A DNA stretch of 64,000 nt from CAXBNV01 sp963977185 (GCA_963977185.1 CAXBNV010000005.1:33459-97458); one strand, 5' to 3'; shown: positions 37,113 to 45,656, numbered from the stretch's first letter. Program-made: numbers and translations. The notes: generated by a model from the sequence alone, not told the origin.

Positions 37113-37988
37113 TTATTTTAACTTATTTTCAAAACTAAAATAATCTAAATTATTATATAATTCTTCCCTAGTTTCCATTATGGTAACAACATCTTTTTGA
37201 GTACCATCTTTTCTGATAGCCTCATAAACATCAAACGCTGCTTTATTCATTGCTCGAAAAGCACTCAATGGATACAATACCATTTTAATACCAGCTTGCT
37301 TTAATTCATCTAAACTATATAAAGGCGTTTTACCAAATTCAGTAATATTTGCTAAGACAGGAACTTTAACTTGACTGGTAAATAATTCATAATCTTTTAT
37401 ACTTGTTATTGCTTCTGCAAAAATCATGTTTGCTCCAGCTGCAATATAATGCAAAGCTCTTGCAATTGCTAAATCTAAACCTTCATTTGCAACTGCATCA
37501 GTTCTTGCCATAATAATAAAATCGTGATCTAATAAATTATCTTTTATTGATAATTTTGCCGCTTGAATTTTTTCACACATTTCATCTGTACTAATAAGTT
37601 GCTTACCATCTCTATGACCACAACGTTTAGAATTAACTTGATCTTCTAAATGTACTCCACAAGCACCAGCTTTACATATTTCCTTTACGGAATTAGATAC
37701 ATTTAAAATACTGCCAAAGCCAGTATCTATATCAACTAAAAGAGGTAAGTCAACTGCAGATGTTATTCGTCGAACATCCTCTAGAACATTATTTAAATTG
37801 GTAATACCTAAATCTGGTAAGCCGTATGAGGCATTAGCAACTCCAGCTCCTGATAAATAAATGGCCTTAAATCCTGCTTGTTTAGCTAAAATAGCACTAT
37901 AGGCATTTATAGTACCTGCTATTTGTAATGGTGATTCAGTTTGTAAAGCATCTAAAAATTTTTTTGCTGGTGGTAACATACTATCCAT
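37113..37988 (-). CDS. prpB: 2-methylisocitrate lyase
   Basis: PrpB splits 2-methylisocitrate to pyruvate and succinate, the last step of propionate breakdown. The 291-residue product has the PEP mutase/isocitrate lyase fold motifs PLQIAGTINAYSAILAKQAGFKAIYLSG, DLPLLVDIDTGFGS and the active-site loop SKRCGHRDGKQL with the catalytic Cys. Start choice is uncertain. The good AAGGAC site belongs to an out-of-frame ATG at 38002, and the ATG at 37988 has no site of its own. The ATG at 37979 (MLPPAKKFLDAL) has GGAT before it and matches known N-termini better. No prpE or regulator is in view. Confidence 0.95.
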   Translation of the reverse strand: MDSMLPPAKKFLDALQTESPLQIAGTINAYSAILAKQAGFKAIYLSGAGVANASYGLPDLGITNLNNVLEDVRRITSAVDLPLLVDIDTGFGSILNVSNSVKEICKAGACGVHLEDQVNSKRCGHRDGKQLISTDEMCEKIQAAKLSIKDNLLDHDFIIMARTDAVANEGLDLAIARALHYIAAGANMIFAEAITSIKDYELFTSQVKVPVLANITEFGKTPLYSLDELKQAGIKMVLYPLSAFRAMNKAAFDVYEAIRKDGTQKDVVTIMETREELYNNLDYFSFENKLK

Positions 37989-38002
37989 AGTTTATTATTC
38001 AT
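37952..38002 (-). promoter_or_regulatory. Candidate 16-codon leader ORF overlapping the prpB start
   Basis: An AAGGAC ribosome binding site lies five bases before an ATG at 38002 that opens a 16-residue frame (MNNKLWIVCYHQQKNF), ending in TAG at 37952. It overlaps the beginning of prpB in another frame. Its position and better ribosome binding site suggest translational coupling or a leader peptide that tunes prpB. It could also be a chance frame. Confidence 0.35.
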
Positions 38003-38055
38003 TTTATGTCCTTATAACTAATATATTATCACATAAATAATTATAAATAACCTAT

Positions 38056-39000
38056 CTATATTTTTGCTATAACTCGCATCACAGCGCTGCGTGACCTAAT
38101 ATTATTTGATATCTCATTATCTTGAGCTTTCATACTACTTCCTTTAGTTAAAACCCTAATTCTAGGCTCCATATCTTTTGACAAAATAGGAATTTCTTTT
38201 GGGACATCATGAAAAGGTCTTAAATTATCTTTAACAAATTTTTTAACTATTCTATCTTCTAAAGAATGAAAACTAATACAAACTAGTCGCCCATCAGGCT
38301 TTAAATACTCTAATGCTTTTGGTAAGACAGCTTCAATGTCATCAAGCTCATTATTAATAAAAATTCTAATAGCCTGAAAAGATTTAGTTGCTGGATGAAT
38401 ATTTTTAGGCCATCTAGGATGAGCTATTTTTATAATTTCAGCTAATTCTTTTGTGCTATTTATTTCATTGCCATCATCTCTATAAGATATAATAGCTTTA
38501 GCTATCTTTCTTGAATATCTTTCATCTCCATATTTATACAGTACATTACTCAAATCAGTATGATTAACTTTTTTTAGCCACTCTGATGCAGATATAACTT
38601 CTACTCGAGTATCCATACGCATATCAAGCGGACCATCTTTAGAAAAACTAAATCCTCTTTCTGCATTATCTAGCTGTGGAGAAGATACGCCAAAATCAAA
38701 CAAAATTCCATCTAATTCTTTAATACCAAAACTTTCTAAACAAATATCTAAATCAGCAAAACTTCCATGAAAAAATTCAAATTTATTTTTATATTTAATA
38801 TCATTTTTTAACTTTTTAGCAACGTCGATTGCAGTTAAATCTTTATCTATAGATATTAACTTACCTTTATCAGATAATTTATCTAAAATGGCGCAAGAAT
38901 GCCCACCACGTCCAAATGTTGCGTCAATATAAACACCATCTGGATTAATGATTAAATATTCTAAAGACTCTTGTAATAAAACAGGAATATGGTCTGGCAT
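38056..39000 (-). CDS. rsmH: 16S rRNA cytosine-1402 N4-methyltransferase
   Basis: RsmH (MraW) methylates the N4 of C1402 in the decoding site of 16S rRNA with S-adenosylmethionine. The 314-residue product begins with HIPVLLQESLEYL and has the SAM site YIDATFGRGGHS. It also has FDFGVSSPQLDNAERGFSF and the C-terminal GRLVCISFHSLEDRIVK and RSAVMRV motifs. It normally opens the dcw division cluster (mraZ-rsmH-ftsL). Here it is isolated between rnpB and prpB, with no ftsL or ftsI nearby. Confidence 0.97.
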   Translation of the reverse strand: MPDHIPVLLQESLEYLIINPDGVYIDATFGRGGHSCAILDKLSDKGKLISIDKDLTAIDVAKKLKNDIKYKNKFEFFHGSFADLDICLESFGIKELDGILFDFGVSSPQLDNAERGFSFSKDGPLDMRMDTRVEVISASEWLKKVNHTDLSNVLYKYGDERYSRKIAKAIISYRDDGNEINSTKELAEIIKIAHPRWPKNIHPATKSFQAIRIFINNELDDIEAVLPKALEYLKPDGRLVCISFHSLEDRIVKKFVKDNLRPFHDVPKEIPILSKDMEPRIRVLTKGSSMKAQDNEISNNIRSRSAVMRVIAKI

Positions 39001-39045
39001 GATAATTTGGTAACTACAAATATTTAGAAAAAGTATTTAAAATAA

Positions 39046-39410
39046 GGTAAGCGCTGGTCTATAAGCCGGGTTCTGTCGTGTGCAATCATTCATCTAGGAT
39101 ATTTGTCGCCAAATACCTCAAGCAACCAACCCTGTTCAAGTACGAGCAGCACTATATGAACTATATTTGGTCTTGCTCCAAGTGGGGTTTACCCTGCCAT
39201 AAATGTTACCATCTACGCGGTGCGCTCTTACCGCACCATTTCACCCTTACTATTAAAAATAGCGGTATATTTTCTGTGGCACTTTCCGTAAACTTACATT
39301 CCCCAGGCGTTACCTGGCACTTTGCTCTTTGGAGCCCGGACTTTCCTCACTTGCAATATTATATAAATTATATAATAAAACTACGCGCGATTGCCCAACC
39401 AACACTTACC
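39046..39410 (-). ncRNA. rnpB: RNase P RNA, bacterial type A
   Basis: RNase P RNA is the catalytic RNA that trims tRNA 5' leaders. The minus strand carries the universal landmarks in order: GAGGAAAGTCCGGGCTCC, TGCCAGGTAACGCCTGGG, GTAAGGGTGAAATGGTGCGG, TAAGAGCGCACCG, GATGAATGATTG and ACAGAACCCGGCTTATA. The P1 helix pairs GGTAAGTGTTGGT at the 5' end with ACCAGCGCTTACC at the 3' end, which sets both boundaries to within a few bases. Size is about 365 nt. A plus-strand frame here (39078-39437) is spurious. The gene lies between a DsbA-like gene and rsmH. Confidence 0.97.
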
Positions 39411-39417
39411 ATATTAG

Positions 39418-39446
39418 ATTGTAAAGAGTTTACTTAAGTTCATCAA
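39418..39446 (-). promoter_or_regulatory. sigma-70 promoter of rnpB
   Basis: On the minus strand TTGATG (39441-39446) and TACAAT (39418-39423) are separated by exactly 17 bases. The start would fall about 7 bases downstream, matching the P1 helix start near 39410. The -35 lies within the last codons of the DsbA-like gene. Confidence 0.75.
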
Positions 39447-40302
39447 CTATTTTTTGTAATTCTTTTTCATTAGTTACTGCGCCAGATAAAAATTTAATCT
39501 TATTATTTTGAGAATTAATGATAAATAAACTAGGTGTTCCTTTTATCCCTAATTTTGATGCAAGCTTAAAATTACTTTCGATTAATTTTTTAAATTTCAA
39601 TGCATTATGCTCTGAATCAAACTTGTTATTATCAAACCCTGCTTTTTTTACAGCATCTTGTATATCTTGCTTTTTCAGATGATTAGCATTAGATAACAAT
39701 GTATTATGAATATTTATATAATTATTTAACTTTGAGTTCTTTTTATTATCCATTGCCCACAATACTGCTTTTGCTGCATAATTAGAGTTTTCTCCCATAA
39801 TAGGATAATTTCTTAACAATAATTTAACATTTTTATTACTTTTAACTAACTCTTTTAAAAAAGGTGACATTAACTTACAATGAGCGCAATTATAATCAAA
39901 GAACTCTACTACTACTATTTTACCTTTAGAATTTCCTAATTCAGGAATACCTTTTGTATCTAATAATTCTTTAATATAATTTTTAGCATTCTTTTCAACT
40001 TGTGTATTAAAATCGTCTGTCTGCTTTTTAGTAAATGCTAATAAATGCTCTTGTATCTCATCATTTGATAATTTTAATGGCTTATCATCTAAAGCATCGC
40101 TAACACCACTAGAAAAAGATTTATTATTAATATTAAACTGGTCTTTATTTATAGAACTTTTAATTTGCTTTCCAATAACAGTTCCCATGCTATAACTTTG
40201 CTTCTTAGTATCTGTATCTAAACTAACTTCTTCAGCAAAAACTTTATTAGCATTAAATATAAATGCAAAAAATACAAAAAATAACTTGATATAAAATTTC
40301 AT
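39430..40302 (-). CDS. DsbA2/Com1-like thiol oxidoreductase with FKBP_N dimerisation domain
   Basis: This periplasmic or surface protein probably forms or shuffles disulfide bonds. It has a signal peptide (residues 1 to about 23, cleaved near VFAEE) and an FKBP_N-like helical dimerisation region as in Mip (about 34-100, SYSMGTVIGKQI and DALDDKPLKLSNDEIQEHL). A DsbA-type thioredoxin fold follows with active site CAHC (Cys139 and Cys142) and the cis-proline loop GIKGTPSLFI. The same architecture is known in Legionella DsbA2 and Francisella FipB. The frame opens at 40419, but that stretch is low complexity. The ATG at 40302 follows AGGGAAC, giving 290 residues. The last codons overlap the rnpB promoter. 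Confidence 0.88.
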   Translation of the reverse strand: MKFYIKLFFVFFAFIFNANKVFAEEVSLDTDTKKQSYSMGTVIGKQIKSSINKDQFNINNKSFSSGVSDALDDKPLKLSNDEIQEHLLAFTKKQTDDFNTQVEKNAKNYIKELLDTKGIPELGNSKGKIVVVEFFDYNCAHCKLMSPFLKELVKSNKNVKLLLRNYPIMGENSNYAAKAVLWAMDNKKNSKLNNYINIHNTLLSNANHLKKQDIQDAVKKAGFDNNKFDSEHNALKFKKLIESNFKLASKLGIKGTPSLFIINSQNNKIKFLSGAVTNEKELQKIVDELK

Positions 40303-40333
40303 AATGTTCCCTATATATAAACTATCAATACTT

Positions 40334-40362
40334 AAATTATAATATAAATTATAATATAAATT
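40334..40362. repeat. Short 12-bp tandem repeat
   Basis: A 12-base unit (AAATTATAATAT) occurs about 2.4 times in the spacer between the U-box gene and the DsbA-like gene. It is AT-only and may be replication slippage. It accounts for a repeated Tyr-Tyr-Asn-Leu run if the DsbA-like frame is extended upstream. Confidence 0.6.
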
Positions 40363-40387
40363 AAATTTTTTATTATATTTAAGATAT

Positions 40388-41572
40388 TTAAAAAAAAGAA
40401 GCTTTAAAACAGGCTTCATGTGTTTCTTCTTTCTCTTCCAATAAATGTGACTTCATTAGATCTTGCAATCTAATAAACGGCTCATTAGATGAAAGCATGT
40501 ATATAACCAAAAAATCTCGCGACATTGGATCAGTACATTTTTTGGTATGAATAAGCCAATTCTCAATAAAACTTCTTTCATAAGTAAAGCCGTAAGGGGA
40601 AAGCACAGGCTCTTGTATTGTTTCTGTGCTAATAGGACATAGTAATAATTCGTTAATTTTAATGGCTTTTAAAAACTCCAGAACGCTTCGCCCTTTAGTT
40701 GCCCCAAATTCTATTTCCATTAAATCTAAACATTTCTTAATTACAAAATTCTGATAAAAATCACCTGGATTAATTTCTTGTTGAGATAGCTTTAGATCTT
40801 GTTTTAATTTATGTAATGTAAAAACACTCTCTGGTTTTTCTGCTGCAAGATCATTAGAGCTCAAATCTCGAGATACTAATTTTGCCCTATATTCACAAAC
40901 AAATTTATTAAGAAACACTGGAGTTTCTTTGAAACAAAAATTGATAAAATAATTATATTTTATGTTATTAAGAAACCGATGATATATCTTCTCATTTAAA
41001 GGGTAATTATTATCAGCTTGTATTTTTTTATATGCTGCATACAACCAATAATTTCTTAAGTCTTCAAAGCTAACATCAGATTGAGGGGCAATACCAAAAT
41101 TTGCTTTTAAACCATTATACCAATCACTTAGTTTAACTTGTTCTTTTTCAGTTAAAAGTGGCTCATTTTTTGAACTATGACTATTAATACAAGTAATTTC
41201 ATCGTTAGGATCTACACTTAAAACTATTTCTTCTAAAATACGATGAAACAATCGAGAAGCTTCAAGTTTATAATACTTATATAGACAGTCCAAAGCAGAA
41301 TCGATTTCTAATTTTTTTTTGTTACTATCAAGAGATAATATGTGAGAAAAATTACGCTCTAAAAAAAAAGTTTCTAACTCTTTAAATAAATTATTTTGCA
41401 TTTCAACATTAGAACATTCTTCTAGTTTTCCTAAATAACTAGTTTTTCCAAATTTATTGCTAATTGAAAATAATTTATTCTTAAGAAAATTTTCAAAAAT
41501 AATAAGAAAATATTTCTGCGTTGTATTTTCTAAATTTTTTAACTCTTTAAATAGTTTCTCTATAACAAACAT
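40388..41572 (-). CDS. U-box protein, candidate E3 ubiquitin ligase effector
   Basis: The 394-residue product ends in a U-box (about residues 309-374). It shows CPIST at 312-316, EPVLSPYGFTYERSFIENWL at 321-340 and TDPMSRDFL at 347-355. These fit the U-box pattern C-P-I-S, then D/E-P-V, G-x-T-Y-E-R, I-x-x-W-L and a late P. A U-box is a zinc-free RING fold that recruits E2 enzymes to transfer ubiquitin. Bacteria have no such E2, so the likely site of action is the host cell, as for Legionella LubX and GobX. The first 300 residues are helical, unrecognised, and perhaps bind the target. No signal peptide is seen. It has a candidate promoter of its own just after cydX and no good ribosome binding site. 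Domain call is strong. Activity and secretion are inferred. Confidence 0.87.
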   Translation of the reverse strand: MFVIEKLFKELKNLENTTQKYFLIIFENFLKNKLFSISNKFGKTSYLGKLEECSNVEMQNNLFKELETFFLERNFSHILSLDSNKKKLEIDSALDCLYKYYKLEASRLFHRILEEIVLSVDPNDEITCINSHSSKNEPLLTEKEQVKLSDWYNGLKANFGIAPQSDVSFEDLRNYWLYAAYKKIQADNNYPLNEKIYHRFLNNIKYNYFINFCFKETPVFLNKFVCEYRAKLVSRDLSSNDLAAEKPESVFTLHKLKQDLKLSQQEINPGDFYQNFVIKKCLDLMEIEFGATKGRSVLEFLKAIKINELLLCPISTETIQEPVLSPYGFTYERSFIENWLIHTKKCTDPMSRDFLVIYMLSSNEPFIRLQDLMKSHLLEEKEETHEACFKASFF

Positions 41573-41604
41573 AAATATAAAACAACTAAAAATAAATAAA
41601 AAGC

Positions 41605-41631
41605 ATTATAATATGTTAATAAAAGATTAAC
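41605..41631 (-). promoter_or_regulatory. Candidate promoter of the U-box gene with tandem TTAA-type sites
   Basis: A perfect TATAAT lies at 41605-41610 (minus strand), about 33 bases before the ATG. Just upstream are TTAAT and TTAAC with an 11-base period, reminiscent of the PmrA box of Legionella and Coxiella (TTAAT repeated every 11 bases). The -35 is weak, as expected for an activated promoter. In such AT-rich DNA this could be chance. Confidence 0.35.
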
Positions 41632-41637
41632 CAGCTT

Positions 41638-41739
41638 TTATTTTTTATCTTGATTATTCTTTAGTTCAAACCATATAGCGTTCAAAACAGCAAAGCTTGA
41701 CGCAAGCCCTAATCCTAATACCCATGAAAAATACCACAT
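41638..41739 (-). CDS. cydX: Cytochrome bd accessory subunit CydX
   Basis: This small gene reads MWYFSWVLGLGLASSFAV and continues to 33 residues. It has one membrane helix and the W-Y-F-x-W-x-L-G start typical of the CydX/YbgT family, which stabilises the haem groups of cytochrome bd. It starts 34 bases after the cydB stop, giving cydA-cydB-cydX. The U-box gene begins 65 bases further on, on the same strand. Confidence 0.93.
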   Translation of the reverse strand: MWYFSWVLGLGLASSFAVLNAIWFELKNNQDKK

Positions 41740-41773
41740 TTCAATATATCCTTTAAAATTTATAAAAATATTA

Positions 41774-42925
41774 TTAATATGCTATGTTATCAGGGTCTTC
41801 TAAAGTTTTATCTGTGATAATACCTCTCACTATATAATAGACCCAAGATGTATAAAATAAAATTATAGGTAGAAAAATAATAACAACTGCCAACATTAAA
41901 AACAAAGTCAAATGACTTGACGAGGCATCCCATACTGTCAAACTTGATGCCATATCAGTTGAAGAAGGTAACAAAAAAGGAAATATTCCTAATCCAAAAG
42001 TAGCAATAACTCCAAAAATAGCCAATGAACTAATAATAAAAACTATAACCGAACGTTTAGATCCAATAAATAACATTCCTACAATCATACCAAGAAAACC
42101 AAAAGCAGGAACAATAGTCAGTAATGGGTATTTGATAAAATTATTAAACCAACCATAACCAGATGCAAGCTCTACAGTCTTATTCAAAGGATTACTCGGC
42201 TGGTTGGCTGGTATCACAGAAGTTATAACATATCCTATTTTTGAGAAATATATCCATAATCCAGATAATAAAAACAATACTATTGCTACTAAATAAAAAA
42301 CTCGCCCAAAAGTAACAGCTCTTTTTCTTAAAACCGTATGTCCTAATCTCATCGTTAAGTAATTACATCCATGTGCAATAAATAAAAATATTGTCAATAA
42401 CGCACTTAATAATGCAAATGGATTAAATAAACCTAAAAAACTTCCTGTATAGTATGATCTTAAATTATCATCTAAATAAAAAGGAACACCTTGAATTATA
42501 TTCCCAACAATTAAGCCAAAAAAGAAAATAGGTAAAAAACCACTTAAAGAAAAAATAATATCCCAATTATCACGCCATCTTTTTTCTGTTTTTTTACTAC
42601 GATACTTAAAACTAACAGGTCTTAATATTAACCCAAAAAGAGCTAAGAAAACAATAAAGTACAACCCTGAAAGAGCAGTTGCATATAAGCTTGGCCATGC
42701 AGCGAAAGTAGCACCAACAGCTAAAATCAACCAGGCCTGATTGCCTTCCCAAATAGGCCCTATAGTATTCATTATTATTCTGCGTTCATTATCTGTCTTA
42801 CCCAAAAAAGGCTGAATAGCACAAATACCAAGATCAAAACCATCCAAAATAGCAAAACCTATAAATAAAACACCTAATAATACCCACCATATTATGCGCA
42901 ATAGATCATAACTAATTAAATCCAT
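41774..42925 (-). CDS. cydB: Cytochrome bd ubiquinol oxidase subunit II
   Basis: CydB is the structural partner of CydA in the high-affinity terminal oxidase, in the inner membrane. The 383-residue product has about nine transmembrane segments. It has the CydB signatures WWVLLGVLFIGFAILDGFDLG, NTIGPIWEGNQAWLIL, FRPVSFKYRSK-like residues after helix 3, and a C-terminal LFYTSWVYYIVRGI. It follows cydA by 6 bases. The oxidase works at low oxygen and does not pump protons but generates charge by vectorial chemistry. Confidence 0.96.
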   Translation of the reverse strand: MDLISYDLLRIIWWVLLGVLFIGFAILDGFDLGICAIQPFLGKTDNERRIIMNTIGPIWEGNQAWLILAVGATFAAWPSLYATALSGLYFIVFLALFGLILRPVSFKYRSKKTEKRWRDNWDIIFSLSGFLPIFFFGLIVGNIIQGVPFYLDDNLRSYYTGSFLGLFNPFALLSALLTIFLFIAHGCNYLTMRLGHTVLRKRAVTFGRVFYLVAIVLFLLSGLWIYFSKIGYVITSVIPANQPSNPLNKTVELASGYGWFNNFIKYPLLTIVPAFGFLGMIVGMLFIGSKRSVIVFIISSLAIFGVIATFGLGIFPFLLPSSTDMASSLTVWDASSSHLTLFLMLAVVIIFLPIILFYTSWVYYIVRGIITDKTLEDPDNIAY

Positions 42926-42931
42926 ACAAAA

Positions 42932-44521
42932 TTACTCTATATTCTTAGTTGTACTTACAAAAGGACGGCTTGTTAACTCATCTGGACCAGATAAAGAAAC
43001 TAACGCCCCATCTGGACCTTTTTTAATATACTTTCGCATTAAAAATAACTCAACTACCAATAACCCTGAATATAACAATATAAAGCCAATTAAAGTTATT
43101 AAAACCTGACTTGTTGATAAGTCTGAAGTTGCCAAAGATGTAGGCAAGAAACCTTCAATTACCCATGGCTGACGCCCATATTCAGCAACAATCCAACCAG
43201 CTTCTGCAGCAATCCATGGTAATGGTAAACTTATCATACCAAGCTTTAACAGCCATTTTTTATTAAAATCTCTTTTAGATGCATGCCAAAACATAACCGC
43301 AAATAAAAATATAAAATAAAAACCACAAGCAACCATAACTCGAAATGACCAAAATATTAACCATATATGATGTGGAATAGTAACCCATGCAGCTTTATCT
43401 ATTATTTCTGGAGTAGCTTTATTAGGATCATCAACGAAACGCTTTAATAACAAACCATAACCCAAATTTTTTCCATACTGTTCAAACTCAACTTTTGCAC
43501 TAGCATTATTTTTATCTTTTTTTAGTACAGTCAAAGCATTATAAGCTCTAACACCTTGAGCAATATTATCCTTATGATTTTCAACTAAATCTTTAATCCC
43601 TAAAATAGGAGTGTCTAATGATCTTGTGGCTATTAGTCCTAATACATATGGAATTTCTATTTTATATTTTGTTGTTTTAGTTTCCATATCAGGAATACCA
43701 AATAAAGTAAAACTAGCAGGTGGTTTTTCAGTTTCCCAAACAGCTTCAATAGAAGCCATTTTTACTTTCTGAACTTCTCCATCTAAATAACCACTTTCAT
43801 CTCCTAAAACCACAACAGATAAAGCCGATGCTAACCCAAAAGATGAAGCTACAACTATTGATCTTTTGGCAAAATCTTTGCATCTACCTTTTAATAAATA
43901 ATAACAACTTAAAGATAAAACAAACATAGAGCCAACTACATAACCTGCACTAACTGTATGAACAAATTTTACTTGTGCAACAGGATTAAAAACTAATTCA
44001 TAAAAACTAGAAAGCTCCATTCTCATTGTTTCATAATTAAAATAAGAACCAACAGGATGCTGCATCCAACCATTTGCAATTAAAATCCAAAAAGCAGATA
44101 AGTTTGTTGCTATAGCTAAAATCCAAGTAGAAATACAATGCATAACTGGAGATATTCTATTCCATCCGAAAAAAAATACTCCAATAAAAGTAGCCTCTAA
44201 GAAAAAAGCCATCATACCTTCAATTGCAAGAGGAATACCAAATATATCCCCTACATAATGGGAGTAATAAGACCAATTAGTCCCAAACTGAAACTCCATA
44301 GTTATGCCTGTAGCAACTCCCATGGCAAAGTTAATACCAAAAAGGATACCCCAAAACTTAACCATGTCCCGCCATATAAGCCTGCCAGTCATAACAAAAA
44401 TAGTTTCCATTATGGCTATAATAATAGACAAACCTATAGTTAAAGGCACAAAAATAAAATGATACAATGCAGTAATTGCAAATTGTAATCTAGACAAAAG
44501 AACTAAAGCGTCATTTTCCAT
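42932..44521 (-). CDS. cydA: Cytochrome bd ubiquinol oxidase subunit I
   Basis: CydA binds haems b558, b595 and d and oxidises quinol at the periplasmic Q loop. The 529-residue product has a haem-ligand His near the N-terminus (LSRLQFAITALYHFIFVPLT), ATGITMEFQFGTNWSYYSHYVGDIFG, the His in FVHTVSAGYVVGS, and GRQPWVIEGFLPT in the second half. Size is close to the E. coli protein, and the Q loop is of normal length. The ATG at 44521 is divergent from sppA. A good promoter lies about 50 bases upstream. Confidence 0.97.
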   Translation of the reverse strand: MENDALVLLSRLQFAITALYHFIFVPLTIGLSIIIAIMETIFVMTGRLIWRDMVKFWGILFGINFAMGVATGITMEFQFGTNWSYYSHYVGDIFGIPLAIEGMMAFFLEATFIGVFFFGWNRISPVMHCISTWILAIATNLSAFWILIANGWMQHPVGSYFNYETMRMELSSFYELVFNPVAQVKFVHTVSAGYVVGSMFVLSLSCYYLLKGRCKDFAKRSIVVASSFGLASALSVVVLGDESGYLDGEVQKVKMASIEAVWETEKPPASFTLFGIPDMETKTTKYKIEIPYVLGLIATRSLDTPILGIKDLVENHKDNIAQGVRAYNALTVLKKDKNNASAKVEFEQYGKNLGYGLLLKRFVDDPNKATPEIIDKAAWVTIPHHIWLIFWSFRVMVACGFYFIFLFAVMFWHASKRDFNKKWLLKLGMISLPLPWIAAEAGWIVAEYGRQPWVIEGFLPTSLATSDLSTSQVLITLIGFILLYSGLLVVELFLMRKYIKKGPDGALVSLSGPDELTSRPFVSTTKNIE

Positions 44522-44572
44522 TGTAATACATCTATAAAATTATAAATTTAAATTGAATAATAAATAATCTAT

Positions 44573-44602
44573 AATATAACAGGGATTTTTTAAAATTGAC
44601 AA
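44573..44602 (-). promoter_or_regulatory. sigma-70 promoter of cydABX
   Basis: On the minus strand TTGTCA (44597-44602) and TATATT (44573-44578) are 18 bases apart, and TGT before the -10 gives an extended -10. It lies in the 99-base spacer shared with divergent sppA, about 50 bases before the cydA ATG. No clear ArcA or Fnr site is visible. Confidence 0.6.
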
Positions 44603-44620
44603 CGAAAATGAAAATTAATT

Positions 44621-45577
44621 ATGGAACAAAACAAAGAATATAATCTTCATAATAGTATTGAAAAGGTACTATTAGAAAACTTAAAATACCAAAATAAAAC
44701 TAGACGCTGGTCTAATTTTTTTAATTTTGTAAAGTTTTTTATATTTCTAATATTTATATCTATCTTTTTAAGTGTACTGCAAACTATTCAAAAACCAATT
44801 AGTAAAACAAAAGACAACAAACCTCATACAGCTTTAATAAAAATTCATGGTATGATTTCTGAAGATTCTTTTTTGGGAAGTGCTGACAATATAATAAAAT
44901 CTTTAAGGAAAGCATTTAAAAATGAAAATGCTAAAGCTATTTTGTTAGACTTAAATAGTCCTGGCGGCTCTCCTGTACAATCAGATTTAGTATTCCAGGA
45001 AATTATGTCCCTTAAAAAAAGATATAAAGACAAAAAAATATATGGCGTTGTAGCAGATATATGTGCATCTGGATGTTATTATATTGCAGCAGCATCTGAT
45101 AAAATTTATGCCAATAGAGCTAGTATTGTTGGTTCAATAGGAGTTTTATATAATGGCTTTGGTTTTGTTAATGCTATGGACAAAATAGGTATTGAGCGCC
45201 GTCTTGTTACTGCTGGAAAAAATAAAGCTATATTAGATCCTTTCTCTCCTAGTAATAGCAAAGATATCGAAATCCTTAAAACCAGATTAGCTGACATTCA
45301 TCAAATTTTTATAAAAGCCGTGAAACTAGGACGTGGTAACAAATTAAATTCAAGTAAACATGACACGCTTTTTTCTGGATTATTTTGGACTGGAGATGAA
45401 GCTTTAAACCTTGGAATCATTGATGGATTTAGCTCAAAACTTAATGTTGCAGAAGATATAATTAAACAAAAGGATATTATTGACTATACAAAAAGTCCAG
45501 GATTGCTATCTACATTCACAGATAAATTTGGAGCTTCTGTTAAAGAAGCTGTCTTTGATAACATCAAGATTCAATAA
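44621..45577 (+). CDS. sppA: Short-form signal peptide peptidase SppA (S49)
   Basis: SppA is an inner-membrane serine protease that digests cleaved signal peptides. The 318-residue product has one N-terminal membrane helix (about 36-55), the conserved LLDLNSPGGSPVQSD, the nucleophile Ser150 in CASGCYYIAAASDKI, GSIGVLYNGFGF, and a Lys at 200-202 in AGKNKAILDPFSP. The 52-residue distance from Ser150 to Lys202 matches the Ser-Lys dyad of the short Bacillus-type form, not the duplicated E. coli one. A hairpin terminator follows. Confidence 0.92.
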   Translation: MEQNKEYNLHNSIEKVLLENLKYQNKTRRWSNFFNFVKFFIFLIFISIFLSVLQTIQKPISKTKDNKPHTALIKIHGMISEDSFLGSADNIIKSLRKAFKNENAKAILLDLNSPGGSPVQSDLVFQEIMSLKKRYKDKKIYGVVADICASGCYYIAAASDKIYANRASIVGSIGVLYNGFGFVNAMDKIGIERRLVTAGKNKAILDPFSPSNSKDIEILKTRLADIHQIFIKAVKLGRGNKLNSSKHDTLFSGLFWTGDEALNLGIIDGFSSKLNVAEDIIKQKDIIDYTKSPGLLSTFTDKFGASVKEAVFDNIKIQ

Positions 45578-45601
45578 GATAATACTTCTATTATCTAACA
45601 A

Positions 45602-45625
45602 CCTCCCTTTACAAAAAAAGGGAGG
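45602..45625 (+). terminator. Terminator hairpin after sppA
   Basis: A perfect 9-bp GC-rich stem (45602-45610 with 45617-45625) and 6-base loop lies 25 bases after the sppA stop, followed by a short T-containing tail. It sits between convergent genes and may act in both directions. Confidence 0.7.
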
Positions 45626-45656
45626 TCTGCTTTAACTTGCTGATCTTAAAAATAAA

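Noticed and set aside
39078..39437. A 119-residue open frame on the plus strand
   Set aside because: It lies on the opposite strand of the RNase P RNA gene and is explained by its conserved GC-rich structure. It has no protein family features.
40303..40419. An upstream extension of the DsbA-like protein by 39 residues
   Set aside because: The extension codes a repeat from AT-rich tandem DNA, while the ATG at 40302 has a good ribosome binding site and gives a proper signal peptide.
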